DNA of 64,000 nt, taken from the NCBI RefSeq assembly GCF_002005105.1, contig NZ_MSCV01000024.1:28546-92545 (forward strand), written 5' to 3'. The position numbers and the translations under genes were made by a program. Below, one piece after another: positions 17,847-27,128 of the stretch; the stretch's first letter is position 1; the number at the start of each line of letters is the position of its first letter. Under the pieces are notes generated by a model. It did not search any database. It saw only the letters and a list, made by a program, of their open reading frames with translations, and was not told the DNA's origin. The stretch comes from Methylocaldum sp. 14B (GTDB taxonomy: Bacteria; Pseudomonadota; Gammaproteobacteria; Methylococcales; Methylococcaceae).

Positions 17847-19361
17847 ATGGATGAAGCAGGCAACAGACCAGAATCCTTCTTCCGTATGATTACGGAGAGT
17901 GCGCCATATGCGCTGGTGCTGGTCGACCATGACGGCAGGATCGTTTTAGTCAATGCGTATTTGGAGCAGTTGTTCGGTTATTCAAGAGACGAATTGCTTG
18001 GATGCTCGATCGACGTTTTCATTCCCGAGCGGTTTAGAATCGGGCACGAGGCATATCGCCAAAGCTTTAACAAGGATCCCGAGCGAAAACCCATGGGCAT
18101 GGGGCGGGACCTTTACGGTTTGTGCAAGAACGGCGAGGAAATTCCCGTCGAAATCGCTCTGAATCCGATACATGTCGATAAGAAAAACTATGTGTTGGCA
18201 GCCATAGCCGACATCACTCAGCGCAAGCAGGCCGAAGAGATTGTGCGGCAAAGCGAAGCGCGTTTGAATTTGGCTTTGAGCGCTGCAAGGGCGGGAACCT
18301 GGGACTGGGACATACTTCAGGACAAAGTGATGTGGTCGGATGGCTCTTATCATCTGCTTGGGCTCAAGCCGGGAGAGTGCGAGGCGTCCGCCAAGAATTG
18401 GCTCGAAAGAGTGCATCCCGATGATCGAGCCGTCGTAAAAGAGGCTGTGGATTCGGTGATCAAACGGTTTATGACGCAAAGGAAGCAGGATGCGTTCAAT
18501 CTGGAATATCGCGTCTTGCACACCGACGGCAGCATTCGGTGGGTCAACGATCGAGGCCAAGTCTTGTACGGTCGGTACGGTCGTCCCGTCCGCATGATCG
18601 GTATCATGCTCGATGTGACCGAACGCAAGACGGCGGAGGAGCAACTTGCCGCGCAAGCGCAGGAGCTGGCGCGCTCCAATGCCGAATTGCAGGAATTCGC
18701 TTATGTGGCTTCCCATGATCTACAGGAGCCGTTACGGGCAGTGGCGGGTTGCGTGGAAATCATTCGGCGGCGATACCAGGGAAAGCTGGACGTGCGGGCG
18801 GATGAGGTGATTTCGCATGCGGTGGACGGCGCCGCACGCATGCAAAACCTCATCAATGATCTATTGGCATATTCGCGTATCGGCTCACGGGATCAACCTT
18901 TTGAACCGACGGACTGTCAAGCGATCTTAAACACAGTCTTGGCCAATCTCGAAGTCCCCATCAGCGAAAGCGGAGCCAAGATAACCCATGACCACCTGCC
19001 CACGATTTCCGCGGATTCCGGCCAACTCATCCAACTGTTTCAGAATTTGATCAGCAACGCCGTCAAATTCCGCGGTGACCGAACACCACAGATTCATATC
19101 GGCGTAAAAAAACAAAACAACGAGTGGGTATTTGCGGTCGCCGACAATGGCATCGGTATAGAATCCCCTTATTTCGAACGGATATTCAGGATTTTTCAGC
19201 GATTGCACGCGCGGAACGACTATCCCGGCACCGGGATCGGACTCGCGATTTGTAAGAGAGTCGTGGAGCGACATGGCGGGCGGATTTGGGTGGAATCCGA
19301 GCCCGGCCGCGGTACGACCTTCTTTTTTACTTTTCCTACCAAGCTCAGAGCGATCCGATGA
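17847..19361 (+). CDS. PAS-PAS sensor histidine kinase
   Basis: A 504-residue soluble histidine kinase with no membrane segments. Two PAS/PAC modules (about residues 10-130 and 140-265) end in the usual [10 protein letters not shown] and [10 protein letters not shown] linkers. A HisKA dimerisation domain follows with phospho-acceptor His in [14 protein letters not shown] (about residue 290), then an HATPase_c domain with NLISNAVKF (N box), VADNGIGI (G1) and [18 protein letters not shown] (G2). This core is of the cyanobacterial-phytochrome-like subclass (SHDLQEPLR). The stop overlaps the next ATG (ATGA), so the partner response regulator is translationally coupled. PAS ligands are unknown. 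Confidence 0.9.
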   Translation: MDEAGNRPESFFRMITESAPYALVLVDHDGRIVLVNAYLEQLFGYSRDELLGCSIDVFIPERFRIGHEAYRQSFNKDPERKPMGMGRDLYGLCKNGEEIPVEIALNPIHVDKKNYVLAAIADITQRKQAEEIVRQSEARLNLALSAARAGTWDWDILQDKVMWSDGSYHLLGLKPGECEASAKNWLERVHPDDRAVVKEAVDSVIKRFMTQRKQDAFNLEYRVLHTDGSIRWVNDRGQVLYGRYGRPVRMIGIMLDVTERKTAEEQLAAQAQELARSNAELQEFAYVASHDLQEPLRAVAGCVEIIRRRYQGKLDVRADEVISHAVDGAARMQNLINDLLAYSRIGSRDQPFEPTDCQAILNTVLANLEVPISESGAKITHDHLPTISADSGQLIQLFQNLISNAVKFRGDRTPQIHIGVKKQNNEWVFAVADNGIGIESPYFERIFRIFQRLHARNDYPGTGIGLAICKRVVERHGGRIWVESEPGRGTTFFFTFPTKLRAIR

Positions 19362-19786
19362 GACCCGTCAATATCCTGCTGGTTGAAGATAGCCCCACCG
19401 ATGTGCTTCTCACCCAAGAAGCGCTCGAATCCGCAAAGCTGCTCACCGAGCTGTTTATCGTGGAGGACGGCGTGGAAGCCACCTCGTTTCTCCGGCGGGA
19501 GGGTAAATACGCTGATGCGCCACGTCCGGACCTAATTCTTCTCGATCTTAATCTGCCGAAGAAGGACGGCCGCGAGGTTCTCGCCGAAATCAAGAGCGAT
19601 GCGAATCTAAAAATGATTCCGGTAGTGGTGATGACGGTATCCAAGGCGGAGGAGGACATTCTTCGGGCGTACGGATTGCATGCCAACTGCTACATCACCA
19701 AGCCGGTCCATTTCGACAGTTTTGTTAAAGTGGTTCAGGCCATCGAGAGTTTCTGGTTTACGGTGGTGAGCCTTCCTACCCGGTAG
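19358..19786 (+). CDS. Single-domain response regulator (Rcp1/CheY-like)
   Basis: A 142-residue stand-alone receiver domain. It has acidic residues in [10 protein letters not shown], the phospho-acceptor Asp in [13 protein letters not shown], a switch Thr/Ser in [12 protein letters not shown], and the invariant Lys in [12 protein letters not shown]. The proline-rich PKKDGREVL and long final helix resemble Rcp1, the partner of phytochrome-type kinases of the same subclass as the kinase encoded just upstream. It has no output domain, so it probably relays phosphate to the next protein or acts by binding. It overlaps the upstream kinase gene by 4 bases. Confidence 0.9.
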   Translation: MRPVNILLVEDSPTDVLLTQEALESAKLLTELFIVEDGVEATSFLRREGKYADAPRPDLILLDLNLPKKDGREVLAEIKSDANLKMIPVVVMTVSKAEEDILRAYGLHANCYITKPVHFDSFVKVVQAIESFWFTVVSLPTR

Positions 19787-19794
19787 TTTAGCCT

Positions 19795-21069
19795 ATGCAG
19801 CAGCACTACCACGTTCTCCTGGTGGAGGACAGCCCGAGCGATGCCTTCCTGGTCGAAGATGCGTTAGGCCAGGTCGGCATGGTGTGTTTCGATTTGGAAC
19901 GGGCGGCTCGGCTCAGCGAAGCGAAGGAAATCCTAAGGCGGCAGCGGTTCGATGTGATCCTTTTGGATCTCAATCTACCCGATGCCGAAGGCGTCGATAC
20001 GCTGTTGAAGATCCGCGATATGGCGGGTTCGGTTCCCATCGTCGTCTTCACCGGTCTGGACAATGAGGCTGTCGGATTTCGCCTGATCCAGGAAGGGGCT
20101 CAGGATTTTGTCATTAAGGGGCAGTTTCAGGGTAACCTGCTCATCCGGTCCATTCGTTATGCCATAGAACGCAAGCGAATCGAGGAGGCGCTGAAAGAGG
20201 CCGACCGCCGCAAGGACGAATTTCTCGCCATGCTGTCCCACGAGTTGCGCAATCCGCTCGCGCCCATCCGCAATGCGGTCGAAGTCTTGAAACAACCGAA
20301 TGTTACGCCGTTTCACGTGGATTGGGCGCAGGGCATCATCGATCGCCAGTTGAGCCAGCTTACGCGCTTGGTCGACGATCTGCTGGACATGTCGCGCCTC
20401 ACCTGTGGCAAGGTAACGCTCAAGCCTCAAGTCCTGGAGCTCACGACGCCTGTTCTGCAAGCCGTCGAAGCAAGTCGTCCGCTTATCGAGGCCAGTCAGC
20501 ATGAGTTGTGCATACAATTACCGTCCGCGCCGCTTTGGGTGGAAGCCGATTTCGCTCGATTGACGCAGGTATTTTCCAATCTTTTGGATAATGCGGCGAA
20601 ATATACGGACGAGGGCGGTGTTATCCAGTTGCTGGTCGAGGCGGAGGAGCAAAAGGCGGTGATACGGGTGCAGGATAACGGGATGGGCATATCGCCTTCG
20701 AGTCTCCCGCACATCTTCGACTTGTTTACCCAGGAGCCGCGTTCCCTTGATCGGGCACAAGGCGGTCTTGGCATCGGTTTAAGCCTGGTCAAGCGATTGG
20801 TAGAAATGCATGGCGGAGAAGTGGAAGCCTACAGTGCCGGCACTGGCGCGGGCAGCGAATTCGTGGTGCGGTTGCCCTTGGTGGATACGAATTCATCTGA
20901 AGAAATTCCGCCGCCGCAGGGGGCTGGAGATACAAACGAACCCGGGAAGACACGTGAAACGAGGTTCGATCATCATTTTTCCATGCCATCAGATCGCAAG
21001 GCGCTCAAACCGTTTTCGAAGTATTCCAAACGAGTCCGTCGATTAAAGATTGCCGGTACTTCTCGCTGA
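19795..21069 (+). CDS. Receiver-histidine kinase hybrid
   Basis: A 424-residue protein with the domain order receiver (about 5-125) then HisKA (about 140-205, phospho-acceptor in AMLSHELRNPLAPI) and HATPase_c (about 245-365, with NLLDNAAKY and GGLGIGLSLVKRLVEMHGG). The receiver phospho-site is in [13 protein letters not shown]. The C-terminal 50 residues are low-complexity and basic. It begins 8 bases after the response regulator, so the three genes form one phosphorelay operon: PAS kinase, single receiver, receiver-kinase. The output target is not encoded in the cluster. Confidence 0.88.
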   Translation: MQQHYHVLLVEDSPSDAFLVEDALGQVGMVCFDLERAARLSEAKEILRRQRFDVILLDLNLPDAEGVDTLLKIRDMAGSVPIVVFTGLDNEAVGFRLIQEGAQDFVIKGQFQGNLLIRSIRYAIERKRIEEALKEADRRKDEFLAMLSHELRNPLAPIRNAVEVLKQPNVTPFHVDWAQGIIDRQLSQLTRLVDDLLDMSRLTCGKVTLKPQVLELTTPVLQAVEASRPLIEASQHELCIQLPSAPLWVEADFARLTQVFSNLLDNAAKYTDEGGVIQLLVEAEEQKAVIRVQDNGMGISPSSLPHIFDLFTQEPRSLDRAQGGLGIGLSLVKRLVEMHGGEVEAYSAGTGAGSEFVVRLPLVDTNSSEEIPPPQGAGDTNEPGKTRETRFDHHFSMPSDRKALKPFSKYSKRVRRLKIAGTSR

Positions 21070-21140
21070 TCGCTCGCGGAAGCGCCAGACAGGCTGGTGC
21101 AAGTATTATCCTCCGTTCACCCTCTTTGAAGCCGAGTCTA

Positions 21141-21282
21141 ATTCCGTTCGGCATTCGAGTGAACATTATGTAGAGTGAGTTAGGTCGTTCGGTGGGTTAC
21201 GGCGCACGCGAAGCGCAGTGATCGGCGGTTGGTCAGTGCTGATGTGCGCCTAACCTACCCTCCGAAAATGAATTCCTGATTT
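21141..21282 (+). repeat. GTAGGGTGGGTTAG repeat element, copy B (decayed)
   Basis: It shares left flank ATTCCGTTCGGCATTCGAGT and right flank GAATTCCTGATTT with copy A at 17367. The interior matches closely (GGTGGGTTACGGCGCACGCG then CAGTGCTGATGTGCGCCTAA), but the left part is deleted and the core arms carry changes (TAGAGTGAGTTAGG and CCTAACCTACCCT). It lies 12 bases downstream of the HDOD-GGDEF stop codon and ends a convergent gene pair. Confidence 0.75.
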
Positions 21283-21294
21283 GCTACGACATCT

Positions 21295-23196
21295 CTAAGC
21301 GGCTCGCTGCGGCGAGTAGAACCGAACGGCGTTGCGTCCGGCGTGCTTCGCGCGATAGAGGGCCTGATCCGCGCGGTGAAGCAAGTCGTTCTCATTGACC
21401 GTCTGGTCCGTCGAAACCGCGACACCGATACTTATCGTCACCAGTCTGGTCAACTTTACCGTCTGAATCTGATGCTTTTCGACATCGCCTCGCAGCCTTT
21501 CGCTTAAGGTTTTCGCAACGGCTACATCGGTGTTCGGCGCTATTACGATAAATTCTTCCCCGCCCAATCGACACACGACATCGGTGGAGCGCAGCATGGA
21601 GCGTATGATTTTGGCTGTGTGTACCAATACTTGGTCGCCGGCTTGATGCCCGAAGATATCGTTGATCTGCTTAAAATGGTCCAGGTCCAGGAGCATGATG
21701 GTTAAGGGCCTGCCTGTGCGGCGCCAAACAGACCATTCTTCGTCGAGCCTGGCGAATGCGTAGCGGCGATTAGGAACCTTGGTCAATGAGTCCGTCATCG
21801 CCATGACTTCCATTTTTCGCTTTGCGATCGCCAGTTCGCGGGCATATCGGCTGATTTCCTGCTGCTCGCGGGCCATTTCTTCCTGCAGTTGTATGATGCG
21901 TTGTCCGCCGCGCACTCGAGCGATAAGCACCCTGTCGTGGACCGGGGTTACGATGAAATCGTCGGCTCCCGCGTCGAAAGCTTGCACCAAGAACTCGTTG
22001 TCCGGCGCGGAGGTCAGAACGATCAAATAGATTTGACGCCCGAGCTCGGAGGCTCGAAGCGCTTTGCAGAACTGTATGCTGTCGATGGGGCATTTGTCGG
22101 AGGCTGCAATAATAAGCTGCGGCTTTTCCGTGACAGTGATCTGTATGCCTTCATCGGCGTTGCTCGTCGTGAGCACTTCGTGGCCATCGGCGTCTAATAG
22201 CTTTTCAAGATCGGATATGCGCTCGTAACCGCTATCCAGCAAGAGAATTTTGAGGCCAGCCGGTTTTGGATCGATGCCGATTTGATCGGTGTCGGGCGGT
22301 TTTATCAGCGGCAGTTCGCCGACCGGAATGCTCAGGAAACGGCTCGTTATCTGCCACTGTTGAGTGACTTGATCCCAAAGCTCCTCCAAATCGGATTCGT
22401 CCAGGCCGAGTGTCTGTGCCATGGCGATGATTTGCGGGAGCAGCGCGTTTCTAGCGTCCGCATCCACATCGCAACAGCGGCCGAGCAAAGTCGCCAGCCG
22501 CAATTGCGCCGCAAAGCGCTCGGCTCTGGTGCTCTCTGATGTCAATGGCCCCGCGTCGGTATTACTAAGCGCTAACGCTTCGAGCATAACGGCAGGGAAG
22601 CCCCACTCTTTCAATAAACCGAGCGTGATTTGGCGATGGTCTATGGAAAATCGTTCCTGTTCCGACTCGATTAACCCATCGTCATCTCCGGGCCTGCATG
22701 CGGCTAGGCACTGAGCGTATTCATCCGGGTACACGCTGGCCAATGCCAGTTGGCCGATCTCGGACAAAAGAGCGCAAGTAAACGCTTCTTCCGGAGCGAA
22801 AGTACGATCACGTGTCGCTATGGCTTGGATGGATAGGGCCCGGGCTAAAGAATCGGACCAGAAAACCCGGTAATCGAATGATCCGCAGGCCCCTCTCAGA
22901 TTCCCTTGGATTACTGAAAGGCTAAGCGCGAACTGACGTACGGTATTCGTGCCCAAAAGCCCAATGGCATCGACGACCGCTACAACCGGCCGACGTGCAC
23001 CGATGTGTGCCGAGTTCGCAAATTGGATCACTCTGCCCGTCAAGGCCGGATCGATTTGCACGAGTTGGGCGATTTCCTGTGCGGTTGCGTCTTTCTTGTG
23101 GGTCAGGCGCATGATTTCGAGTGCGACGCCGAAAGGGGAAGGCAGCTTCCCTGTGGTCTTCAGTTCTTCGAAACGATTTTCCTGGGCTCTTAACAT
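21295..23196 (-). CDS. HDOD-receiver-GGDEF signalling protein
   Basis: A 633-residue protein with three modules. The N-terminal HDOD domain (about residues 15-215) contains KDATAQEIAQLVQIDPALTG and a QFANSAHIG segment; HDOD domains are catalytically altered HD-type modules used as scaffolds. A receiver-like domain (about 310-435) has LLLDSGYERISDLEKLLDAD, but the phospho-acceptor position is uncertain (PQLIIAASDKCPID), so it may not be phosphorylated. The C-terminal GGDEF domain (about 475-630) has the full signature RLGGEEFIVIAP and an upstream DLDHFKQIND metal site, so active diguanylate cyclase is likely. In-frame sequence continues to 23328, but MLRAQENRFEELKTTGKLP is the more natural start. 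Confidence 0.82.
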   Translation of the reverse strand: MLRAQENRFEELKTTGKLPSPFGVALEIMRLTHKKDATAQEIAQLVQIDPALTGRVIQFANSAHIGARRPVVAVVDAIGLLGTNTVRQFALSLSVIQGNLRGACGSFDYRVFWSDSLARALSIQAIATRDRTFAPEEAFTCALLSEIGQLALASVYPDEYAQCLAACRPGDDDGLIESEQERFSIDHRQITLGLLKEWGFPAVMLEALALSNTDAGPLTSESTRAERFAAQLRLATLLGRCCDVDADARNALLPQIIAMAQTLGLDESDLEELWDQVTQQWQITSRFLSIPVGELPLIKPPDTDQIGIDPKPAGLKILLLDSGYERISDLEKLLDADGHEVLTTSNADEGIQITVTEKPQLIIAASDKCPIDSIQFCKALRASELGRQIYLIVLTSAPDNEFLVQAFDAGADDFIVTPVHDRVLIARVRGGQRIIQLQEEMAREQQEISRYARELAIAKRKMEVMAMTDSLTKVPNRRYAFARLDEEWSVWRRTGRPLTIMLLDLDHFKQINDIFGHQAGDQVLVHTAKIIRSMLRSTDVVCRLGGEEFIVIAPNTDVAVAKTLSERLRGDVEKHQIQTVKLTRLVTISIGVAVSTDQTVNENDLLHRADQALYRAKHAGRNAVRFYSPQRAA

Positions 23197-23531
23197 CTGG
23201 CGCTCAATCCCGATTCCGCATGCTTGAAAAGCTCCAAAAAGAGCATTTTCGGTTCCGACTTCCTGTAGTCTCAACGGTCTCGACCGGAATCCGGTCGAAT
23301 GAGCGACTCTACACCAAGATGGAGGCACTCTAGAAGTAAGTCTAGCTTCCCAGTGTTGAATTGCAGTGAATAGATTGCTGAGGCGGTGCCAACTCGATTG
23401 TTAGAGTGAGGTACGAGTCAGGCGGGACGCGGGGAGAGGAGGTGCACCTTCTGGTCCGCCGCGGATCAGAAGGTGCTAAAGGAGTTTTATCCGCCGGTCT
23501 TGCGACGCGATTTACCGGCGGATAACGATTC
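23197..23531. other. Region between HDOD-GGDEF and ispH genes with two hairpins
   Basis: No gene is supported. The region holds two clean inverted repeats: GCACCTTCTG (23444-23453) with CAGAAGGTGC (23467-23476), and TTATCCGCCGGT (23487-23498) with ACCGGCGGATAA (23514-23525). The second sits directly after the ispH stop codon. Confidence 0.5.
23487..23525 (-). terminator. Hairpin just downstream of ispH
   Basis: A perfect 12-bp stem (arms 23487-23498 and 23514-23525, 15-base loop) starts 7 bases after the ispH stop codon. On the minus strand it is followed by AACTCC rather than a T-run, so it may be a 3'-end stabiliser or Rho-dependent end rather than a classical terminator. Confidence 0.5.
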
Positions 23532-24470
23532 TTAGGCCGTGCGCCGAAGATCTTTGGGCAGAGAAAATACGACTTTTTCCTCGATGCCTCGGGTCTCCAT
23601 TACCGTCCGTCCGCCCCATTCCTTAAGCTTGGAGATGACTTTGGTTACGAGAATTTCAGGAGCCGAAGCGCCGGCTGTAACGCCGATTTTCTGAGCGCCG
23701 TCTATCCAATTTCGTTGAAGCTGATCGGCATCATCGATCAAGTAGGCCGCACGCCCGAGCTTCTCGGCGATTTCTCTCAGCCTGTTGGAATTGGAGCTAT
23801 TCGGGGAGCCGACCACTAGAATGACGTCGCAATGGGTGGCGAGCTTCTTCACCGCATCCTGGCGGTTTTGCGTGGCGTAGCAGATATCGTCTTTTCTTGG
23901 GCCGATGATATTCGGGAAGCGCTTTTTCAAGGTATCCACGACGGCTTGAGTGTCGTCAATGGAGAGGGTGGTTTGGGTAACATAGGCCAGATTGTCCGGA
24001 TTCGTGACTTGAAGCGTGTCGACATCTTCCGGCGATTCCACGAGATAAATCCCGCCGTTCGGATTGACGTACTGTCCCATGGTGCCTTCCACTTCGGGGT
24101 GTCCGGCGTGGCCGATGAATATGATTTCCCGCCCTTCGTTCGCGTGTTGATGTACTTCGATATGCACTTTGGTGACCAAGGGACAGGTGGCGTCGAACAC
24201 CTGGAGACCGCGTTCCTGAGCTTCCTCCTGAATGGCCTTGGAAACTCCATGTGCGCTGAAAATCACGGTGGAGTTTTCCGGAACTTCCGAAAGCTCTTCC
24301 ACGAATACCGCTCCCCGATCGCGCAAGCCGTCGACGACATAGCGGTTATGGACCACTTCGTGCCGTACGTAAATCGGAGCTCCGAAAACCTCGATGGCGC
24401 GTTCGACGATTTCGATGGCGCGGTCGACGCCAGCGCAAAAACCGCGGGGATTGGCGAGTATGATTTCCAT
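23532..24470 (-). CDS. ispH: IspH, 4-hydroxy-3-methylbut-2-enyl diphosphate reductase
   Basis: A 312-residue Fe-S enzyme for the last step of the MEP isoprenoid pathway, giving IPP and DMAPP. Conserved cluster cysteines appear in [18 protein letters not shown] and [11 protein letters not shown], with a third in [11 protein letters not shown]. The substrate-binding [22 protein letters not shown] and [11 protein letters not shown] motifs are present. The length is normal for the family. Isoprenoids feed ubiquinone, and hopanoids or sterols in methanotrophs. Confidence 0.97.
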   Translation of the reverse strand: MEIILANPRGFCAGVDRAIEIVERAIEVFGAPIYVRHEVVHNRYVVDGLRDRGAVFVEELSEVPENSTVIFSAHGVSKAIQEEAQERGLQVFDATCPLVTKVHIEVHQHANEGREIIFIGHAGHPEVEGTMGQYVNPNGGIYLVESPEDVDTLQVTNPDNLAYVTQTTLSIDDTQAVVDTLKKRFPNIIGPRKDDICYATQNRQDAVKKLATHCDVILVVGSPNSSNSNRLREIAEKLGRAAYLIDDADQLQRNWIDGAQKIGVTAGASAPEILVTKVISKLKEWGGRTVMETRGIEEKVVFSLPKDLRRTA

Positions 24471-24531
24471 AGGCGTGTGGGTAATTTCTGACTAAGAGGG
24501 TGGGAGATTCTTACATTTTAGGCAAGCCGAA

Positions 24532-25098
24532 TCAATGTGGCGGCTGCGGAGCGGGACGACGAGGCTGCCACAGCGTTTCCGTTCCGTCGCCCTGCCGAGC
24601 CAAGATACGCGCGACCACGAACAAGAAGTCCGATAGACGGTTGAGATAGGCGAGGGCAAACGTATCTACAGGCTCTGCTTTTCCCAGCGAAACCAGCACC
24701 CGTTCGGCCCGGCGGCAGACGGCACGGGCGACATGGCAATGTGCCGCGGGCGGATTTCCGCCGGGCAATATGAAATTCTGCAACCAAGGCAGTTGGTTAT
24801 TGAAATGATCCAACCACTGTTCCAGCCAGTCGATATGACTTTGGTCGATGGAGCGGCGTCCGGGAATGCACAAGTCTCCGCCGAGGTCGAATAGAACTTG
24901 TTGAACTTCGGTCAGGCAGTCCGCCACCTTGGGCGGTGCGGTATAAGCTAGGACCAATCCGATATGACTGTTGAGTTCGTCGAGCGCGCCATAGGCCTCG
25001 ACGCGCGGGGCATCCTTGCCGACGCGGGTTCCGTCGCCGAGCCCGGTAGTGCCCTTGTCGCCGGTCCGCGTATAGATCTTGGTGAGTCGGTGTCCCAT
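24532..25098 (-). CDS. pduO: PduO-type cob(I)yrinic acid a,c-diamide adenosyltransferase
   Basis: A 188-residue ATP:cob(I)alamin adenosyltransferase of the PduO/MMAB family, making adenosylcobalamin. The N-terminal ATP loop KIYTRTGDKGTTGLGDGTRV and the VEAYGALDELNSHIG segment are diagnostic, and the C-terminal helix bundle carries CRRAERVL with the conserved Arg and a following LNRLSDFLFV. Adenosylcobalamin would serve methylmalonyl-CoA or ethylmalonyl-CoA mutases or ribonucleotide reductase; no such mutase is in the window. It lies 2 bases downstream of the RraA-like gene. Confidence 0.92.
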   Translation of the reverse strand: MGHRLTKIYTRTGDKGTTGLGDGTRVGKDAPRVEAYGALDELNSHIGLVLAYTAPPKVADCLTEVQQVLFDLGGDLCIPGRRSIDQSHIDWLEQWLDHFNNQLPWLQNFILPGGNPPAAHCHVARAVCRRAERVLVSLGKAEPVDTFALAYLNRLSDFLFVVARILARQGDGTETLWQPRRPAPQPPH

Positions 25099-25100
25099 GG

Positions 25101-25586
25101 TCAGGCCAACTGATCCTCGGTCACGACGATGCCGTCTTCGTCGGCGTAGACGTAATAACCGGTCCTGAAATTGATGCCGGCAAAAGTGACGAGGATGTCC
25201 CGATCACCGCCGCCTTTTTTGTGGCTTTTCAAAGGATGGGTATGCAGCGCCCGGATGCCGATGGGTAGCCGGTTGACTTCCACCGAGTCCCGGATACAGC
25301 CGTAGACGATGATGCCCTGCCAGCCGTTGTCGCAGGCGAGCCTGGCTAGATTGCTCCCAAGCAACGCGCAGCGGTGGGAACCGCCTCCGTCGACGACGAG
25401 AACCCGGTCCTCGACCTTCTCTTCGAGCACCGCTCGAAGCAGGATATTATCTTCGAAGATCTTGAGCGTCGTGACGCGACCGCTGAAGGCGCTCTTGCCG
25501 CCGAAAGGGCGAAACATCGGTTCGGCGATCTGCAAATGATGAGTGCCGGAGTATCGATCGCAAAGATCGGGGGTGGTAAACGTCAT
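25101..25586 (-). CDS. rraA: RraA family protein (RNase E regulator / HMG aldolase fold)
   Basis: A 161-residue protein beginning MTFTTPDLCDRYSG, as in RraA and related 4-hydroxy-4-methyl-2-oxoglutarate aldolases. The conserved core VVDGGGSHRCALLGSNLA and GWQGIIVYGCIRDSVEV (Arg-Asp metal/substrate site) is intact. In E. coli, RraA binds RNase E and inhibits it; other members are class II aldolases. The Asp of the RD pair argues that aldolase chemistry is possible, so the role is left open. GGAG 7 bases upstream supports the ATG at 25586 rather than the one at 25601. Confidence 0.85.
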   Translation of the reverse strand: MTFTTPDLCDRYSGTHHLQIAEPMFRPFGGKSAFSGRVTTLKIFEDNILLRAVLEEKVEDRVLVVDGGGSHRCALLGSNLARLACDNGWQGIIVYGCIRDSVEVNRLPIGIRALHTHPLKSHKKGGGDRDILVTFAGINFRTGYYVYADEDGIVVTEDQLA

Positions 25587-25689
25587 AAGCAGTCTCCGCA
25601 CTGTAAGATTCAGGAGGCGTTATGATACCCGACCGAGCTTTGCGGGTGGACCATTCGAGGAGGCCGCCTTTCCGAAGCTTACAGGAAGC

Positions 25690-27036
25690 TTACAGATACC
25701 GGGCGATCAATCCGTTACGGCAATCGCCGACCGGCACCGGTATCCTGACGTTATAGCCGCCGCCCGGTGCTTCCTGCATGGGGTTGCCGCGTTCGTCTTC
25801 CATGTGCTGCAACACGATGTCGCGGTTGCCCTGCGGCAGAATCAGTTCGAGCCGGTCGCCCACGGCAAATTTGTTTTTCACCAAGACGGCCGCGAGTCCG
25901 GAGTTCTCGTCGAAATCGGCGATTTCCCCCACGAATTGCTGGCGGTGGCTTTCCGAATGGCCGCGGATGTAGTTTTGATAGTCTTGGGTGTGGTGGCGCA
26001 CGTAAAAGCCGTCGGTATAGCCGCGCTGTGCCAGGTTTTCCAGCACGCCCAGCAGCGTGGGATCGAATTTCCGCCCGGCCAGGGCGTCGTCGATCGCTTG
26101 CCGGTAGACCTGCGCGGTGCGCGCCACGTAATAGTAGGATTTGGTGCGCCCTTCGATCTTGAAGCTGTCGACGCCCAACGCCACCAGGCGCTGCACGTGC
26201 TCCACGGCGCGCAGGTCCTTCGAGTTGAGAATATAGGTGCCGTGCTCGTCCTCCATGACCGGCATGAGTTCGCCCGGCCGCGTTTCTTCTTCGAGAAAAT
26301 AGACCTGGTCGGCCAAGGGATGGCGGGCCTGATCGCCGCAAGCCGAGAGATTTTGATTGAGGTCGGACAACGACAGGCGGAGTTGTCCGGGAATGTAATC
26401 GCCTTCGGCGTTTTCTTCCGCCGGCGCCAAATCGTACTTCCAGCGGCAGGCGTTGGTGCAGGTGCCCTGGTTCGGGTCGCGGTGATTGAAATAACCGGAC
26501 AGCAGGCAGCGTCCCGAGTAGGCAATACATAGGGCGCCGTGCACGAACACTTCGAGCTCCATGTCCGGGCACTGTTGCCGGATTTCTCCGATTTCATCCA
26601 GAGAAAGCTCGCGCGACAGAATGATCCGCTCGATCCCGACCGATTTCCAGAAGCGCACCGCCGCGTAGTTGAGCGTATTGGCCTGGACCGAGAGATGGAT
26701 GGGCATGTCCGGCCATGCCTCCCGGGCCAGCATGATCAAGCCGGGATCGGCCATGATGAGGGCATCCGGCCCCATGGCGACGATCGGCGCCAAATCCTTG
26801 ATGAAGGTCTTGACCTTGGCGTTGTGCGGGAGGACGTTGGTCGCGAGATAGAAGGATTTGCCCTGTTCATGAGCCTCGGATATGCCCATTGCGAGATTCC
26901 TTTCCAGGAAATCGTTGTTCCGAACCCGCAGGCTGTAGCGCGGCAGGCCGGCGTAGACCGCATCGGCGCCGTAAGCGAAGGCATAATGCATGTTCTTGAG
27001 GGTGCCTGCCGGAGACAGCAATTCGACTTTTTGCAT
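25690..27036 (-). CDS. yegQ: Peptidase U32 family tRNA hydroxylation protein TrhP (YegQ)
   Basis: A 448-residue protein of the U32 family (YegQ/TrhP), which is involved in prephenate-dependent hydroxylation of wobble uridine (ho5U) in tRNA rather than proteolysis. The start MQKVELLSPAGTLKNM is typical. A four-cysteine cluster motif, including CIAYSGRCLLSGY and CTNACRWKYD, suggests an Fe-S cluster. The second catalytic-like region IEGRTKSYYYVART is intact and the C-terminal OB-like domain is present. The gene is divergent from cysM. Confidence 0.9.
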   Translation of the reverse strand: MQKVELLSPAGTLKNMHYAFAYGADAVYAGLPRYSLRVRNNDFLERNLAMGISEAHEQGKSFYLATNVLPHNAKVKTFIKDLAPIVAMGPDALIMADPGLIMLAREAWPDMPIHLSVQANTLNYAAVRFWKSVGIERIILSRELSLDEIGEIRQQCPDMELEVFVHGALCIAYSGRCLLSGYFNHRDPNQGTCTNACRWKYDLAPAEENAEGDYIPGQLRLSLSDLNQNLSACGDQARHPLADQVYFLEEETRPGELMPVMEDEHGTYILNSKDLRAVEHVQRLVALGVDSFKIEGRTKSYYYVARTAQVYRQAIDDALAGRKFDPTLLGVLENLAQRGYTDGFYVRHHTQDYQNYIRGHSESHRQQFVGEIADFDENSGLAAVLVKNKFAVGDRLELILPQGNRDIVLQHMEDERGNPMQEAPGGGYNVRIPVPVGDCRNGLIARYL

Positions 27037-27128
27037 GGCACAAAACGTGAAATGGTAAAATTTGAACTTTTCCTATTATCCCATAGTTGAGCGTATCGCT
27101 CAGGAATATCAACCTCTCGAGAACGGAC

